Position numbers and translations under genes: made by a program
Shown: piece after piece, positions 8,039 to 15,533 of the stretch
How positions within the stretch are numbered: the first letter of the stretch is position 1
How the letters are laid out: each line of letters opens with the position of its first letter
The notes under the pieces: generated by a model
The model's input: the letters and a program-made list of their open reading frames with translations, nothing else
What the model was told of the DNA's origin: nothing
Database searches by the model: none
Assembly (NCBI GenBank): GCA_964607245.1
Contig: CAZSIB010000001.1
Span: forward strand, 1-64,000
Length of the DNA: 64,000 bases
Reading direction: 5' to 3'
Source of the DNA: CAZLPZ01 sp964607245
GTDB taxonomy: Bacteria; Pseudomonadota; Alphaproteobacteria; Micavibrionales; Micavibrionaceae

Positions 8039-9271
8039 GTGATGACCCCGATCTTTCCCAATTTACCTGATCCTGTGATGGTTCTATCTTCTGCGCCCTG
8101 GGCGGGGGATGGCACCTTGGCCCGTGTTTTGGGGGTACTTAATGACGGGGCCCCGGTGGGGCGGCCCCAGGCCTTGTTGGTGGGCGGGTGTGTGCGGAAT
8201 GCGGTGCGCGGGGCTTCTGTGCATGATTATGATATCGCGACATCTTTATCGGTTGAAGAGGTGCGGGCGCGGGCCGAGGCCGCAGGGTGTCGCGTGGTAG
8301 AGACGGGGGTGGATCACGGGAGCGTGATGGTTGTGGTGAATGGCCGTGGATTTGAGGTGACGCGCCTGCGCCAAGATATAGAAACCGATGGCCGGCATGC
8401 GGTGGTGGCCCCAACGGGGGATTGGGCGGTGGATGCTGCGCGGCGCGATTTTACGATGAATACCCTTTATGCTGACGCGTCAGGGGCGGTGTATGAATTT
8501 ATACCGGGGGCGCTTCGGGACGCGCAGGACGGGCGGGTGCGATTTGTGGGGGATCCGCAGGCACGAGTCGCCGAGGATTATTTGCGGATTTTGCGGTTTT
8601 TTCGTTTTCATGCCTTTTATGGCGCGGGGGAGATGGACGCGCCCGGGGTTTTGGCCTGTCGTGTGGCAGCCCAGAAATTGGGGACGTTATCCCGTGAACG
8701 GGTGACAGCCGAGTTGTGCCGGTGGCTCTCCGCTGAAAATCCAGTACTTACAATTAAAACAGCAAGTGAAAACAATATATTAAAGCACGTTTTGCCGGTT
8801 CCATGTGATATTTCTTGGTTTGGCCGTTTGATCTCGGTTCAGCGTGCGGTCCTGTGGCCAGATATGTTGTCACGGCTTTTGGTTCTGGCGTCGGGAGATG
8901 TGGATGCTACCCAGGCAGGCCTCCGGCTATCAAACAATGAAATCAATTATTTAGAAGATATTGTAAATGTAAATATTGAGGATATTTCGGCGCTTCCTGC
9001 TCTGCGCCGCGCGGCTGTGCGCTATCGGCATATGCCGGTTCTCGCGCGGTGGCTCATGGATGTTGCAAAACAGGGCGTACCCCTATCTCCCCAAGATTTT
9101 GCCGCCCTGCGGGATTGGGTGCCGCCGATTTTCCCCGTGACGGGAGCCGATTTAATCGCGCAAGGTATGATGCCGGGCCCGGCCCTGGGCGTGCGGCTAC
9201 CTCAATTGAGAGAGGAATGGATTCGGTCCGGCTTTCAGTTAACCCGCGCGGCGTTGCTGGCCGATATATAA
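8039..9271 (+). CDS. cca: CCA tRNA nucleotidyltransferase
   Basis: A 410-residue class II nucleotidyltransferase. The N-terminal head has LLVGGCVRNAV and the metal-binding pair D63/D65 in HDYDIATSL; RRDFTMNTLYAD (about 138-149) is the ribose/base recognition motif and RVAEDYLRILRFFRFHA (about 178-194) the following neck signature. The C-terminal half is helical body and tail. It adds or repairs the 3' CCA of tRNAs. The three tRNAs in this window already encode CCA, so here it would act mainly in repair unless other tRNA genes lack it. GTG at 8039 is directly followed by ATG at 8042; either could start translation. Confidence 0.95.
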   Translation: MMTPIFPNLPDPVMVLSSAPWAGDGTLARVLGVLNDGAPVGRPQALLVGGCVRNAVRGASVHDYDIATSLSVEEVRARAEAAGCRVVETGVDHGSVMVVVNGRGFEVTRLRQDIETDGRHAVVAPTGDWAVDAARRDFTMNTLYADASGAVYEFIPGALRDAQDGRVRFVGDPQARVAEDYLRILRFFRFHAFYGAGEMDAPGVLACRVAAQKLGTLSRERVTAELCRWLSAENPVLTIKTASENNILKHVLPVPCDISWFGRLISVQRAVLWPDMLSRLLVLASGDVDATQAGLRLSNNEINYLEDIVNVNIEDISALPALRRAAVRYRHMPVLARWLMDVAKQGVPLSPQDFAALRDWVPPIFPVTGADLIAQGMMPGPALGVRLPQLREEWIRSGFQLTRAALLADI

Positions 9272-9375
9272 GAATAAGGTTTTTGGAGTTGCTGAGATCA
9301 TGGAGAGCGTCTGAGAGTGAAAACATTTTGCATTAAGTCTTTATAGAGTCTTTTTCCTCTCCAAATTATTCTGTC

Positions 9376-9870
9376 TTATTTGGTTCTAAAGTAATACTCC
9401 CACGCTGGGAGTTCTAGCCCAAAGAAACTATTTTTATTGCACGCGAAAAGATTTTTTAATTCGAGCTCTGGTATCCACCGGATATTTCGCACTTCCTCTG
9501 TTTGAGGGGTAAATGGCCCATCATTTACTTCGCACAAAAATATGAAGCCTACCCACGGCTTACCAGATTTTAATTGTTGGATGCAACAAAACGGTCTGAA
9601 GCCAATGACGGCATCATTACCATTGCTTGTCATGATTTCTGTTTTGTCATTTCCAATGAAAGATTTAAGAGTGAGCCCGGTCTCCTCATGAATTTCGCGC
9701 GCAACTGCATCGAAAACACTTTCGTATTCGATGTCAAGCACACCCGCTGGAAACTCAATAGTGCCTGAATAAACTGGATCATCTTGTGGCTTCCAGCGAG
9801 TTTGAATTAGGAATTCTCTTTTTTCATTTGTATTTTTGTATATTAGTCCTGCAACGAATGGAATCTGCAT
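9376..9870 (-). CDS. Nudix hydrolase
   Basis: A 164-residue protein with the Nudix signature: conserved Gly43, then REIHEETGL at 58-66, whose Glu residues bind the metal. The spacing between the Gly and the RE-EE core is slightly longer than the textbook box. The domain fills the protein, with no extra domain to predict substrate; a nucleotide or nucleotide-sugar diphosphate is likely. The gene is AT-richer than its neighbours and reads convergently towards cca, which suggests later acquisition. No operon partner is seen. Confidence 0.9.
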   Translation of the reverse strand: MQIPFVAGLIYKNTNEKREFLIQTRWKPQDDPVYSGTIEFPAGVLDIEYESVFDAVAREIHEETGLTLKSFIGNDKTEIMTSNGNDAVIGFRPFCCIQQLKSGKPWVGFIFLCEVNDGPFTPQTEEVRNIRWIPELELKNLFACNKNSFFGLELPAWEYYFRTK

Positions 9871-9953
9871 AGTTACAAAAAGGCCTTTATTTTTTTATGG
9901 GTTGTTTCAAAAAACTATCAGTATGGAGATCATTTTTGGAAATGTTGGTCATC

Positions 9954-10125
9954 CTAAAAATCGACGCATTTACCGTCTTTTTCCCAGTCGCCATAACGCG
10001 CCGGGTCGAGGCCTTTGCGCCCGCCGATTTCGGTTTCTTGCGGGCGCGGTGAAACAACATCCGGCGCGGTAACTGTCGAGTCCGCGCCGGGGGTTGTTTT
10101 CAGGTTGTTTTGGAGGCTTTGTCAT
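9954..10125 (-). pseudogene. DUF1674 (SDH assembly factor 4-like) gene with apparent frameshift
   Basis: The lower part of this interval encodes GGRKGLDPARYGDWEKDGK then Cys-Val-Asp-Phe-stop, the diagnostic C-terminus of DUF1674 proteins, related to eukaryotic Sdh assembly factor 4. That frame has no ATG, GTG or TTG before an in-frame stop at 10122-10124. The adjacent frame starts with ATG at 10125, overlapping the hpf stop as ATGA, and reads MTKPPKQPENNP, a plausible family N-terminus. Joining them needs a +1 shift near the C5 run at about 10088-10093. Either a real indel, a programmed shift, a rare CTG start at 10103, or an assembly error explains this. Confidence 0.7.
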
Positions 10126-10697
10126 TCCGATGGATCAACCCAGCCGATATTTCCATCCGCCCGGCGGTACACCATGTTATAGCGCCCGTGGCTTGCGTTT
10201 TTGAACATGAGGGCAGAGGCACCCGACAGATCAAGGCGCATCACGGCCTCGGACGTCGTCAATATCTGAATGGGTGTTGTCATTTCCGCAACGACAACGG
10301 GATCGGTGCCGTTTTCGACGTCGTTATCTTGTTCAGATACAGGCGAAAGCACGACATCGCGCGCGCTAGCTGTTGTTTTGTTTTCACGTTCCAGGCGTTC
10401 ATGGTGGTCACGCAGGCGGTTTTTATAACGGCGCATTTGGCGTGCGATTTTGCCCGACGCGACATCAAAGGAGAGATATGGATCATCCTCGGTCGCTTGG
10501 GATTGGACCATGATGTCTTTGCCGATATGGATGCTGATATGCGTGCGGTAAAAACCGTGCCCTTCACGCGAGAAGATGACGCTGCTGGTCGTTGCGTGGT
10601 TAAAAAATTTATTATTCAGGTCTTCGATTTTTTCTGTGACATGACTTTTTAAAGCCGCGCCGACATCAAGTTGTTTGCCTTGGACGGTGACGTTCAT
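10122..10697 (-). CDS. hpf: Ribosome hibernation promoting factor, long form
   Basis: A 191-residue protein. Residues 1-105 are the S30AE/YfiA fold (MNVTVQGKQLDVGAALKSHV, then helix KIEDLNNKFF), which binds the 30S mRNA/tRNA channel. After an acidic linker, residues about 130-191 form the second domain of long HPFs (VVAEMTTPIQILTTSEAVMR, GRYNMVYRRADGNIGWVDP), which dimerises ribosomes into 100S particles. A strong AGGAG precedes the ATG, and its own promoter lies between it and rpoN. Location next to rpoN and lptB is the usual proteobacterial arrangement; ptsN, often next, is absent. Confidence 0.95.
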   Translation of the reverse strand: MNVTVQGKQLDVGAALKSHVTEKIEDLNNKFFNHATTSSVIFSREGHGFYRTHISIHIGKDIMVQSQATEDDPYLSFDVASGKIARQMRRYKNRLRDHHERLERENKTTASARDVVLSPVSEQDNDVENGTDPVVVAEMTTPIQILTTSEAVMRLDLSGASALMFKNASHGRYNMVYRRADGNIGWVDPSE

Positions 10698-10743
10698 TTT
10701 TGTTCTCCTTTTTTCACATGATCAACAAGGTGGGGATCTTCTT

Positions 10744-10771
10744 ATTATACCATGAAAGGTTAAAAAGTCAT
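10744..10771 (-). promoter_or_regulatory. Predicted sigma-70 promoter of hpf
   Basis: On the minus strand a perfect TATAAT (10744-10749) is preceded, 16 bases upstream, by ATGACT (10766-10771), four of six matches to TTGACA. It lies between the rpoN stop and the hpf start, about 40 bases before the hpf SD, so hpf can be expressed without rpoN. Confidence 0.6.
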
Positions 10772-10788
10772 GTGTGAAAGGGGCCGCG

Positions 10789-12273
10789 TTATTGTAAATT
10801 TTTCTTGATTTTTCGCCGCTGGGCCGAGGAGGGGATATTCAGGCCTTCACGGTATTTGGCAACCGTGCGGCGGGCGATATCAACCCCTTCTTTTGTCAAG
10901 ATATCGGCAAGCGCGTCGTCGGATAAAATATGGTCGAGTGTTTCGGAATCGATGAGCGACTTGATCCGCGCCTTGACAGATTCGGCGGAATGCGTGCCGC
11001 CATCGGTGCCCGAGAGCGCCGTTGTAAAGAAAAATTTGAGTTCGAAGATGCCGCGCGGCGTGCCGATAAATTTTCCTGTGGTCACACGTGACACGGTGCT
11101 TTCATGCATGTCGATCGCGCCCGCGATATCTTTCAGTGTCATCGGTACCAAGAATTCAATGCCGTAGAGGAAGAAAGAATTTTGCCGTTCGACGATTTCG
11201 GACGCGACACGCAGAATGGTTTGTGCGCGTTGATCAAGGGCACGCGCAAGCCAGTTGGCATCGTTCATTTGGGCCGCAAGATAAGATTTATCGCGATCTG
11301 TTTTGGCATGACCTAGGACGTCTTGATAATAGGTTTGATTGACCAAAACGCGCGGGAGGGTTGCGCTATTCAGTTCAACGCGCCACCCGCCGCCGACTGT
11401 CTTGGGTAATTGCCGCATGAGCACATCGGGAATCGCAGTTTGTACAACCAGATGGTCAAACGCACCGGCGGGTTTGGGGGAAAGGGTTTTAAGCTCCGCC
11501 AGCATATCGCGCAAATAGGTTTCGTTCACACCGCAACGCGCGGCTAATTTGCGGTGGTCATGTTCAGCAATCAGATTCAAATGATCCAAAAGCTTTTCAA
11601 ACGGGTCGTCGAGTAATCCACGGTCGATGAGTTGCAGGCGTAAACAATCGCGCAAGTCTCGCGCAAAAATCCCTGCCGGGTCAAAATTACGTAAGGTTTC
11701 AAGAACGGCGTTCAGGCGTTCGGTCTGGATCCCCAGGCGCGTTGCAAGGTCATCGGGGCTCACACGCAGATATCCCGCCTCATCCAGCATGTCGATGAGT
11801 AACGCCCCAATGCGGCGGTCGGTGGCATTCTCAAAACTTTGCTGAAGTTGTTCGTTTAAGTGACCCCGTAATGTTTTCGTCTCGCGCAGGCGATCTTGCA
11901 TCGGTGAATCAGGGTCATCGAAGGAGGTGTTGCCACCCGCGCCAATGCGGGCTGTCCCCGCATCAAAATCGCCCTGGGGCAAGGACACATCATCAGCCGG
12001 TGCGCGGGACTCATCCGTCCATTCAGATGAAAACGCGTCTTCCGCCGCGCTTTCGTTTTGTTCACCGGCGGCCATTTCTTCGACAGACAGATCGGATTTT
12101 TCGTTTTCTTCCTTTTCAAGAAGGGGGTTTGTTTCAATCTGTTCGTCGATATAGGCATCCAGTTCCAGATTGTTCATCTGGAGCAGTTTGATCGCCTGCT
12201 GGAGTTGCGGCGTCATGACCAGCTGTTGCTGGGCTTTCAGGTGCAGAGATTGGGTGATTTTGGCCGAGGACAT
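10789..12273 (-). CDS. rpoN: RNA polymerase sigma-54 factor
   Basis: A 494-residue sigma-54. Region I (about 5-50) is Gln/Leu-rich (LKAQQQLVMTPQLQQAIKLL) and contacts the activator; an acidic region II follows (about 52-115); the core-binding domain spans about 120-310; the DNA-binding HTH includes HESTVSRVTTGKFIGTPRG; the RpoN box ARRTVAKYRE (467-476) reads the -24 element. Sigma-54 needs an AAA+ activator such as FlbD, also encoded in this window (20237-21628). The gene follows the 2H phosphoesterase gene by about 60 bases. Confidence 0.97.
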   Translation of the reverse strand: MSSAKITQSLHLKAQQQLVMTPQLQQAIKLLQMNNLELDAYIDEQIETNPLLEKEENEKSDLSVEEMAAGEQNESAAEDAFSSEWTDESRAPADDVSLPQGDFDAGTARIGAGGNTSFDDPDSPMQDRLRETKTLRGHLNEQLQQSFENATDRRIGALLIDMLDEAGYLRVSPDDLATRLGIQTERLNAVLETLRNFDPAGIFARDLRDCLRLQLIDRGLLDDPFEKLLDHLNLIAEHDHRKLAARCGVNETYLRDMLAELKTLSPKPAGAFDHLVVQTAIPDVLMRQLPKTVGGGWRVELNSATLPRVLVNQTYYQDVLGHAKTDRDKSYLAAQMNDANWLARALDQRAQTILRVASEIVERQNSFFLYGIEFLVPMTLKDIAGAIDMHESTVSRVTTGKFIGTPRGIFELKFFFTTALSGTDGGTHSAESVKARIKSLIDSETLDHILSDDALADILTKEGVDIARRTVAKYREGLNIPSSAQRRKIKKNLQ

Positions 12274-12333
12274 GGACTGATTTTAGCATGCCGCGCAAAA
12301 GAAATGAACTGGGTGTTTTTAGGCTTTGCCGGT

Positions 12334-12921
12334 TTACGTTCTTTGTTCTTTAAGAATGGGAGCGTTGATGATAGTAGAACGTGGGTGTTGCCAACGAATG
12401 TTTAGTAGTTGTCCGTTTTCGCCTGTATCCCCCAGAACAGGAATGCTGAGCAAAGGTTCAAATGGCAAATTTTCTATGGTAGCTGTATCAAAACTTGTTT
12501 CAGAAGTTAGTGCGAGGGTAAAGTGCGGCCAGTAATCATCATCTGGATTTGTTAGGGGGTGTGCATCATTTTTAGCAAGATGGTTATAAATCTTTTTTTG
12601 CAGATCAACTAAAGCCTTTGTTTTAGAAATCATTATGCCTGTATAATACAAGCCTGAGGGCTCTTTTGTTCTGGGACAAAAATAAACCATTGTTGGTTTA
12701 AGCTCAACTGTTTCGGGCAATAACTCTGAAGCGGCCTCGATAAGAAAATTTGCATGAGTATCATCTTTTGCTAGAAACTGGCAAAGGGTCGCATGAGGTA
12801 GGGAGTTTGTACCAAGCAGATATAAAGGCTCATCGTTTGAAAAATTAATTTGAGCTGTTTCAATTAAGCGGTTTAGAAAATTTTCATTTTGTGGGTAGAG
12901 CGCCAGATTAAATTTCTTCAT
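12334..12921 (-). CDS. 2H phosphoesterase-superfamily protein (2'-5' RNA ligase / cyclic phosphodiesterase-like)
   Basis: A 195-residue protein with the two HxT motifs that define the 2H superfamily: H43-A-T45 in SLPHATLCQF and H133-F-T135 in WPHFTLAL, about 90 residues apart as expected for the two half-domains. Family members hydrolyse cyclic nucleotides or 2'-5' or 2',3'-cyclic phosphates in RNA; the exact substrate cannot be told. Start ATG at 12921 was chosen over GTG at 12930 because GGTGA sits correctly upstream. It lies 5 bases after lptB and is markedly AT-richer than lptB and rpoN, breaking a normally tight pair, so it is probably an acquired gene. Confidence 0.85.
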   Translation of the reverse strand: MKKFNLALYPQNENFLNRLIETAQINFSNDEPLYLLGTNSLPHATLCQFLAKDDTHANFLIEAASELLPETVELKPTMVYFCPRTKEPSGLYYTGIMISKTKALVDLQKKIYNHLAKNDAHPLTNPDDDYWPHFTLALTSETSFDTATIENLPFEPLLSIPVLGDTGENGQLLNIRWQHPRSTIINAPILKEQRT

Positions 12922-12926
12922 GTGAA

Positions 12927-13670
12927 TCACCGTGAAAAACTATCGCCCAGATAGACCTTACGGACGCCCGTATCCGCGATGATTTGTTCGGGCGTGCCTT
13001 CCATCATCACTTTGCCGTCATGGAGAATATAGGCGCGGTCGACAATGTCGAGGGTATCGCGCACGTTATGATCGGTAATCAAGATGCCGATATTCTTCTT
13101 TTTTAAATAGGTGATGAGCGACCGGATATCCGCGACCGCAATGGGGTCAATCCCCGCCAAAGGTTCATCGAGCAGCATAAAATGCGGTCGTGTGGCGAGC
13201 GCCCGCGCGAGTTCAAGTCGGCGGCGTTCTCCGCCCGAGAGGGCGACGGCCGCGGCACGGCGCAGATGCGCGATTCCAAATTCGCTCAAAAGTTGTTCAA
13301 GCAGCCGTTCTTGTTGTGCTGCGGGCAAATCATCCTGCATTTCAATGACCGCGCGGATATTATCCTCGACATTCAGGCCCCGGAAAATTGAGGCGTCTTG
13401 GGGCAGATACCCAATCCCTAAACGGGCGCGCCGATACATGGGCAGGCGGGTGATGTCGTGACCATCCAGAAAGATTGATCCGGCATCAGGTTTGATAAGG
13501 CCCGTGACCAGATAAAAACAGGTTGTTTTCCCGGCGCCGTTGGGGCCTAAAAGAGCAACCGCCTCGCCCTGGCGGATGGAAAAAGACACATCACGCAGGA
13601 CGGGGCGGTTTTTATATGATTTCGAGAGATGCTGCGCATGCAGACCGGATTCGACCGCGCGCAGCATCAT
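12927..13670 (-). CDS. lptB: LPS export ABC transporter ATPase LptB
   Basis: A 247-residue ABC ATPase: Walker A GPNGAGKTT (42-50), Q-loop LPQDAS, signature LSGGE (144-148), Walker B FMLLDEP (164-170), and switch His in ITDHNVRDTL. The sequence LGIGYLPQDASIFRGL is typical of LptB. It powers extraction of lipopolysaccharide from the inner membrane with LptF/LptG and LptC, not present here. No lptA or lptC lies just upstream; rplT does. GTG/ATG alternatives at the N-terminus differ by one residue. Confidence 0.95.
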   Translation of the reverse strand: MMLRAVESGLHAQHLSKSYKNRPVLRDVSFSIRQGEAVALLGPNGAGKTTCFYLVTGLIKPDAGSIFLDGHDITRLPMYRRARLGIGYLPQDASIFRGLNVEDNIRAVIEMQDDLPAAQQERLLEQLLSEFGIAHLRRAAAVALSGGERRRLELARALATRPHFMLLDEPLAGIDPIAVADIRSLITYLKKKNIGILITDHNVRDTLDIVDRAYILHDGKVMMEGTPEQIIADTGVRKVYLGDSFSR

Positions 13671-13680
13671 CTTGTCTCCT

Positions 13681-14043
13681 TTACGCAGCTTTCAGGGCCG
13701 CTTTGGCTTTTTCAGCAAGCGCTTGGAATGCGGTCGCATCATTCACGGCGAGTTCGGCCAGAATTTTACGGTCGACTTCAATCGCGGCTTTGGAAAGGCC
13801 ACCGATCAGTTGCGAATAGGTCAGGCCACACTCGCGTGCGCCGGCGTTAATACGTTGAATCCACAAGGCGCGGAAATTGCGCTTGTTTGTCCGACGGTCG
13901 CGATAGGCGTATTGCATCGCCTTTTCTGAACGTTCGTGGGCAATGCGGTAGCATGTGCTGGAACGGCCGCGGAACCCCTTGGCGCGTTTCAGAATCTTTT
14001 TATGCCGGGCATGTTGCGCCGGACCTGCGGTAACACGAGCCAT
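13681..14043 (-). CDS. rplT: 50S ribosomal protein L20
   Basis: A 120-residue L20: basic N-terminal extension (ARHKKILKRAKGFRGR), RRTNKRNFRALWIQRINA in the middle and a helical C-terminal domain (GLTYSQLIGGLSKAAIEVDR). It binds 23S rRNA early in assembly. Its ATG overlaps the last base of the rpmI stop, so the pair is coupled. infC, often upstream, is absent here. Confidence 0.98.
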   Translation of the reverse strand: MARVTAGPAQHARHKKILKRAKGFRGRSSTCYRIAHERSEKAMQYAYRDRRTNKRNFRALWIQRINAGARECGLTYSQLIGGLSKAAIEVDRKILAELAVNDATAFQALAEKAKAALKAA

Positions 14044-14312
14044 TATTCACCCCCTGCCGTACGAACGGCGGTATTATTTTGGTTGGCGGCGGGCTTCAGG
14101 CGCTTGACCTTGCGGGCATAGGGCATGAAGTTTTCCCGGATGATACGCGCGTCGACTTCCGCCATGACGAATGTCTTGCGGGCCTTGCGTTTCATCGATT
14201 TGGGTTTGTTGGTCAGCATATGGCGCATGTGGGCGGATTTCGCCACCACTTTGCCCGTACCTGTGACCTTGAAGCGCTTTTTGGCGCCGGACTTGGTCTT
14301 CATTTTCGGCAT
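14043..14312 (-). CDS. rpmI: 50S ribosomal protein L35
   Basis: MPKMKTKSGAKKRFKVTGTG is the classic L35 N-terminus; the start at 14312 has a perfect AAGGAGAT SD 5 bases away. At 89 residues it is longer than the usual 65 because of a C-terminal tail rich in Asn, Ala and Gly after RKVKRLKP. The last stop base overlaps the rplT start. Confidence 0.97.
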   Translation of the reverse strand: MPKMKTKSGAKKRFKVTGTGKVVAKSAHMRHMLTNKPKSMKRKARKTFVMAEVDARIIRENFMPYARKVKRLKPAANQNNTAVRTAGGE

Positions 14313-14414
14313 TTTGATCTCCTTATAAAGTAAGAATGAGAAGGGGCCCGTGCGGCATGCCAATAGGGCCGACGTACCCGGCTTGAGCCAGGAAAACCCG
14401 GATCAAGGTGCCGG

Positions 14415-14443
14415 ATTTAAGCAGAAGGGCTCAAGAAATGCAA
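14415..14443 (-). promoter_or_regulatory. Predicted sigma-70 promoter of rpmI-rplT
   Basis: Minus-strand TTGCAT (14438-14443), 17-base spacer, TTAAAT (14415-14420). It would give a leader of roughly 95 bases before rpmI. The leader (14313-14405) is GC-rich with several short complementary runs around GGCTCAAGCCGG, so an autoregulatory L20-binding fold is possible but not shown. Confidence 0.5.
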
Positions 14444-14462
14444 GAGAAAGGTATGGTATGGT

Positions 14463-14491
14463 CATATAAAACCCCCGGTATGGCCGGGGGT
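14463..14491 (-). terminator. Rho-independent terminator of the FlaG-like gene
   Basis: Stem ACCCCCGG (14471-14478) pairs with CCGGGGGT (14484-14491) around a 5-base loop; on the minus strand it is followed by TTTTATAT. It lies 28 bases after the stop at 14519. Confidence 0.8.
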
Positions 14492-14518
14492 AGGTCTAAA
14501 ATATAGGAATATATGGCC

Positions 14519-14935
14519 TTAAGCCGTTGTATCAACCACGATGGGATCTGCCGCCGGGGCCGAATCTGTCGATATCTCTTCAACCTTTGGGGCTTCAACG
14601 GGGGCTGCAGTCTGTTGAACTTCCGGGCGTTTTTCGGCGGCGACTTCCGCACGGCGTTCGAAAATAACCGGTTGCTGTTCGGCCGCGCGGCGATAGGCAC
14701 GAAGTTGCGTATCCGATGGGATCTGGGCCACAACTTCACCCGATTCAGAGTCGCGGAATTGTAAAACGGCCTTATCAATCGTGTAATTCATGGACACATA
14801 AGGCGAAATATAGGGGGCTTGGGGAATACGTTGAACCTGAGTGGGATTGGCTGCGTAGGACGCAAGGGCCTCCTGCTCCACCATAGGGCGGACCAGAGAC
14901 GACGCGGCGACCGTTGCATTGACAGCTTCAATCAT
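14519..14935 (-). CDS. FlaG-like flagellar protein
   Basis: A 138-residue protein. The middle (about 43-85) has two short strands ending in AVLQFRDSESGEVVAQIPSD, which resembles the FlaG pattern (hydrophobic strand, acidic/Gly turn, then V-x-Q-I-P); flanks are Ala/Val/Pro-rich and likely disordered. FlaG proteins affect flagellar filament length or assembly. Position next to the fliF operon, divergently transcribed, supports this. A near-consensus promoter (14983-15011) and an AGGAGG about 40 bases before the ATG are seen, but no SD directly adjacent to the ATG; the start could therefore be regulated or lie elsewhere. Confidence 0.7.
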   Translation of the reverse strand: MIEAVNATVAASSLVRPMVEQEALASYAANPTQVQRIPQAPYISPYVSMNYTIDKAVLQFRDSESGEVVAQIPSDTQLRAYRRAAEQQPVIFERRAEVAAEKRPEVQQTAAPVEAPKVEEISTDSAPAADPIVVDTTA

Positions 14936-14982
14936 TTTAAAAATGCCCGTGGAAATACACGGACTCCCTAACCTTACCTCCT

Positions 14983-15011
14983 ATTGTACCCCGAATCGGG
15001 CCGGATGTCAA
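14983..15011 (-). promoter_or_regulatory. Near-consensus sigma-70 promoter of the FlaG-like gene
   Basis: Minus-strand TTGACA (15006-15011), exactly 17 bases, TACAAT (14983-14988). A second TTGACA on the plus strand (15018-15023) forms an inverted repeat with it (TGTCAA-6-TTGACA), so divergent initiation or a dimeric operator is possible. Confidence 0.75.
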
Positions 15012-15533
15012 TTGTTCTTGACAAGTAAAATAAGTATTTTTTTGAGTTATTTGGGGCTTTAAAATAGTAAGGAATGAAATAGTTTTTAGATAAAAAATAT
15101 AATAAAGGTTAATTTTAAATTAAACTCTGTTTATCTTTTAGATTAGTTTTTTGCTTAACCCGGTTTTATTAATTAATAATCGAATATATATAGGTACATG
15201 TATAATATTACTTATTTTGTTCTATATTTTGTTTTTTAATATATTTGATTATTTGCATACGGGGTGGAGGGGGTCGCGCGTATTACTTATTTTTGCACTG
15301 TTTTTTGGGGATCCGCGATGGCCAGTGGCAAAATCGTTAAAAAACATCTATAGTGGTGTTTCTAATAGGAGTGCGATGGTTTATCCCCGCGACTGCTTTT
15401 GCTCTTTTTTGCTGGTCGGCCATTCTGGACGATCTGGTTTTGCGTTATCTTTTATTTCCCTTGCGGCCCGGCCCTCGGTGCCCGTTCCTTAATCTGTGTG
15501 CCACATTCTAAAGTTCATAAACGGTGATTTTTT
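15012..15533. other. AT-rich intergenic region between FlaG-like gene and fliF
   Basis: About 520 bases without a convincing gene. The first 230 bases are strongly AT-rich, then composition returns to the local average. One plus-strand open frame (15151-15492) has no SD and unlike composition along its length. A short hydrophobic frame starting GTG near 15354 (about 53 codons, IPATAFALFCWSAILDD) is conceivable. I found no convincing sigma-54 -24/-12 element for fliF. Confidence 0.5.

Noticed and set aside
15151..15492. 113-codon plus-strand frame before fliF
   Set aside because: Starts in AT-rich DNA without an SD, and its translation changes character midway; nothing supports coding.
15300..15533. 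Sigma-54 (-24/-12) promoter for the fliF operon
   Set aside because: Expected since FlbD and RpoN are present, but no GG-N10-GC pair with supporting bases was found; the spacing of candidates was wrong.
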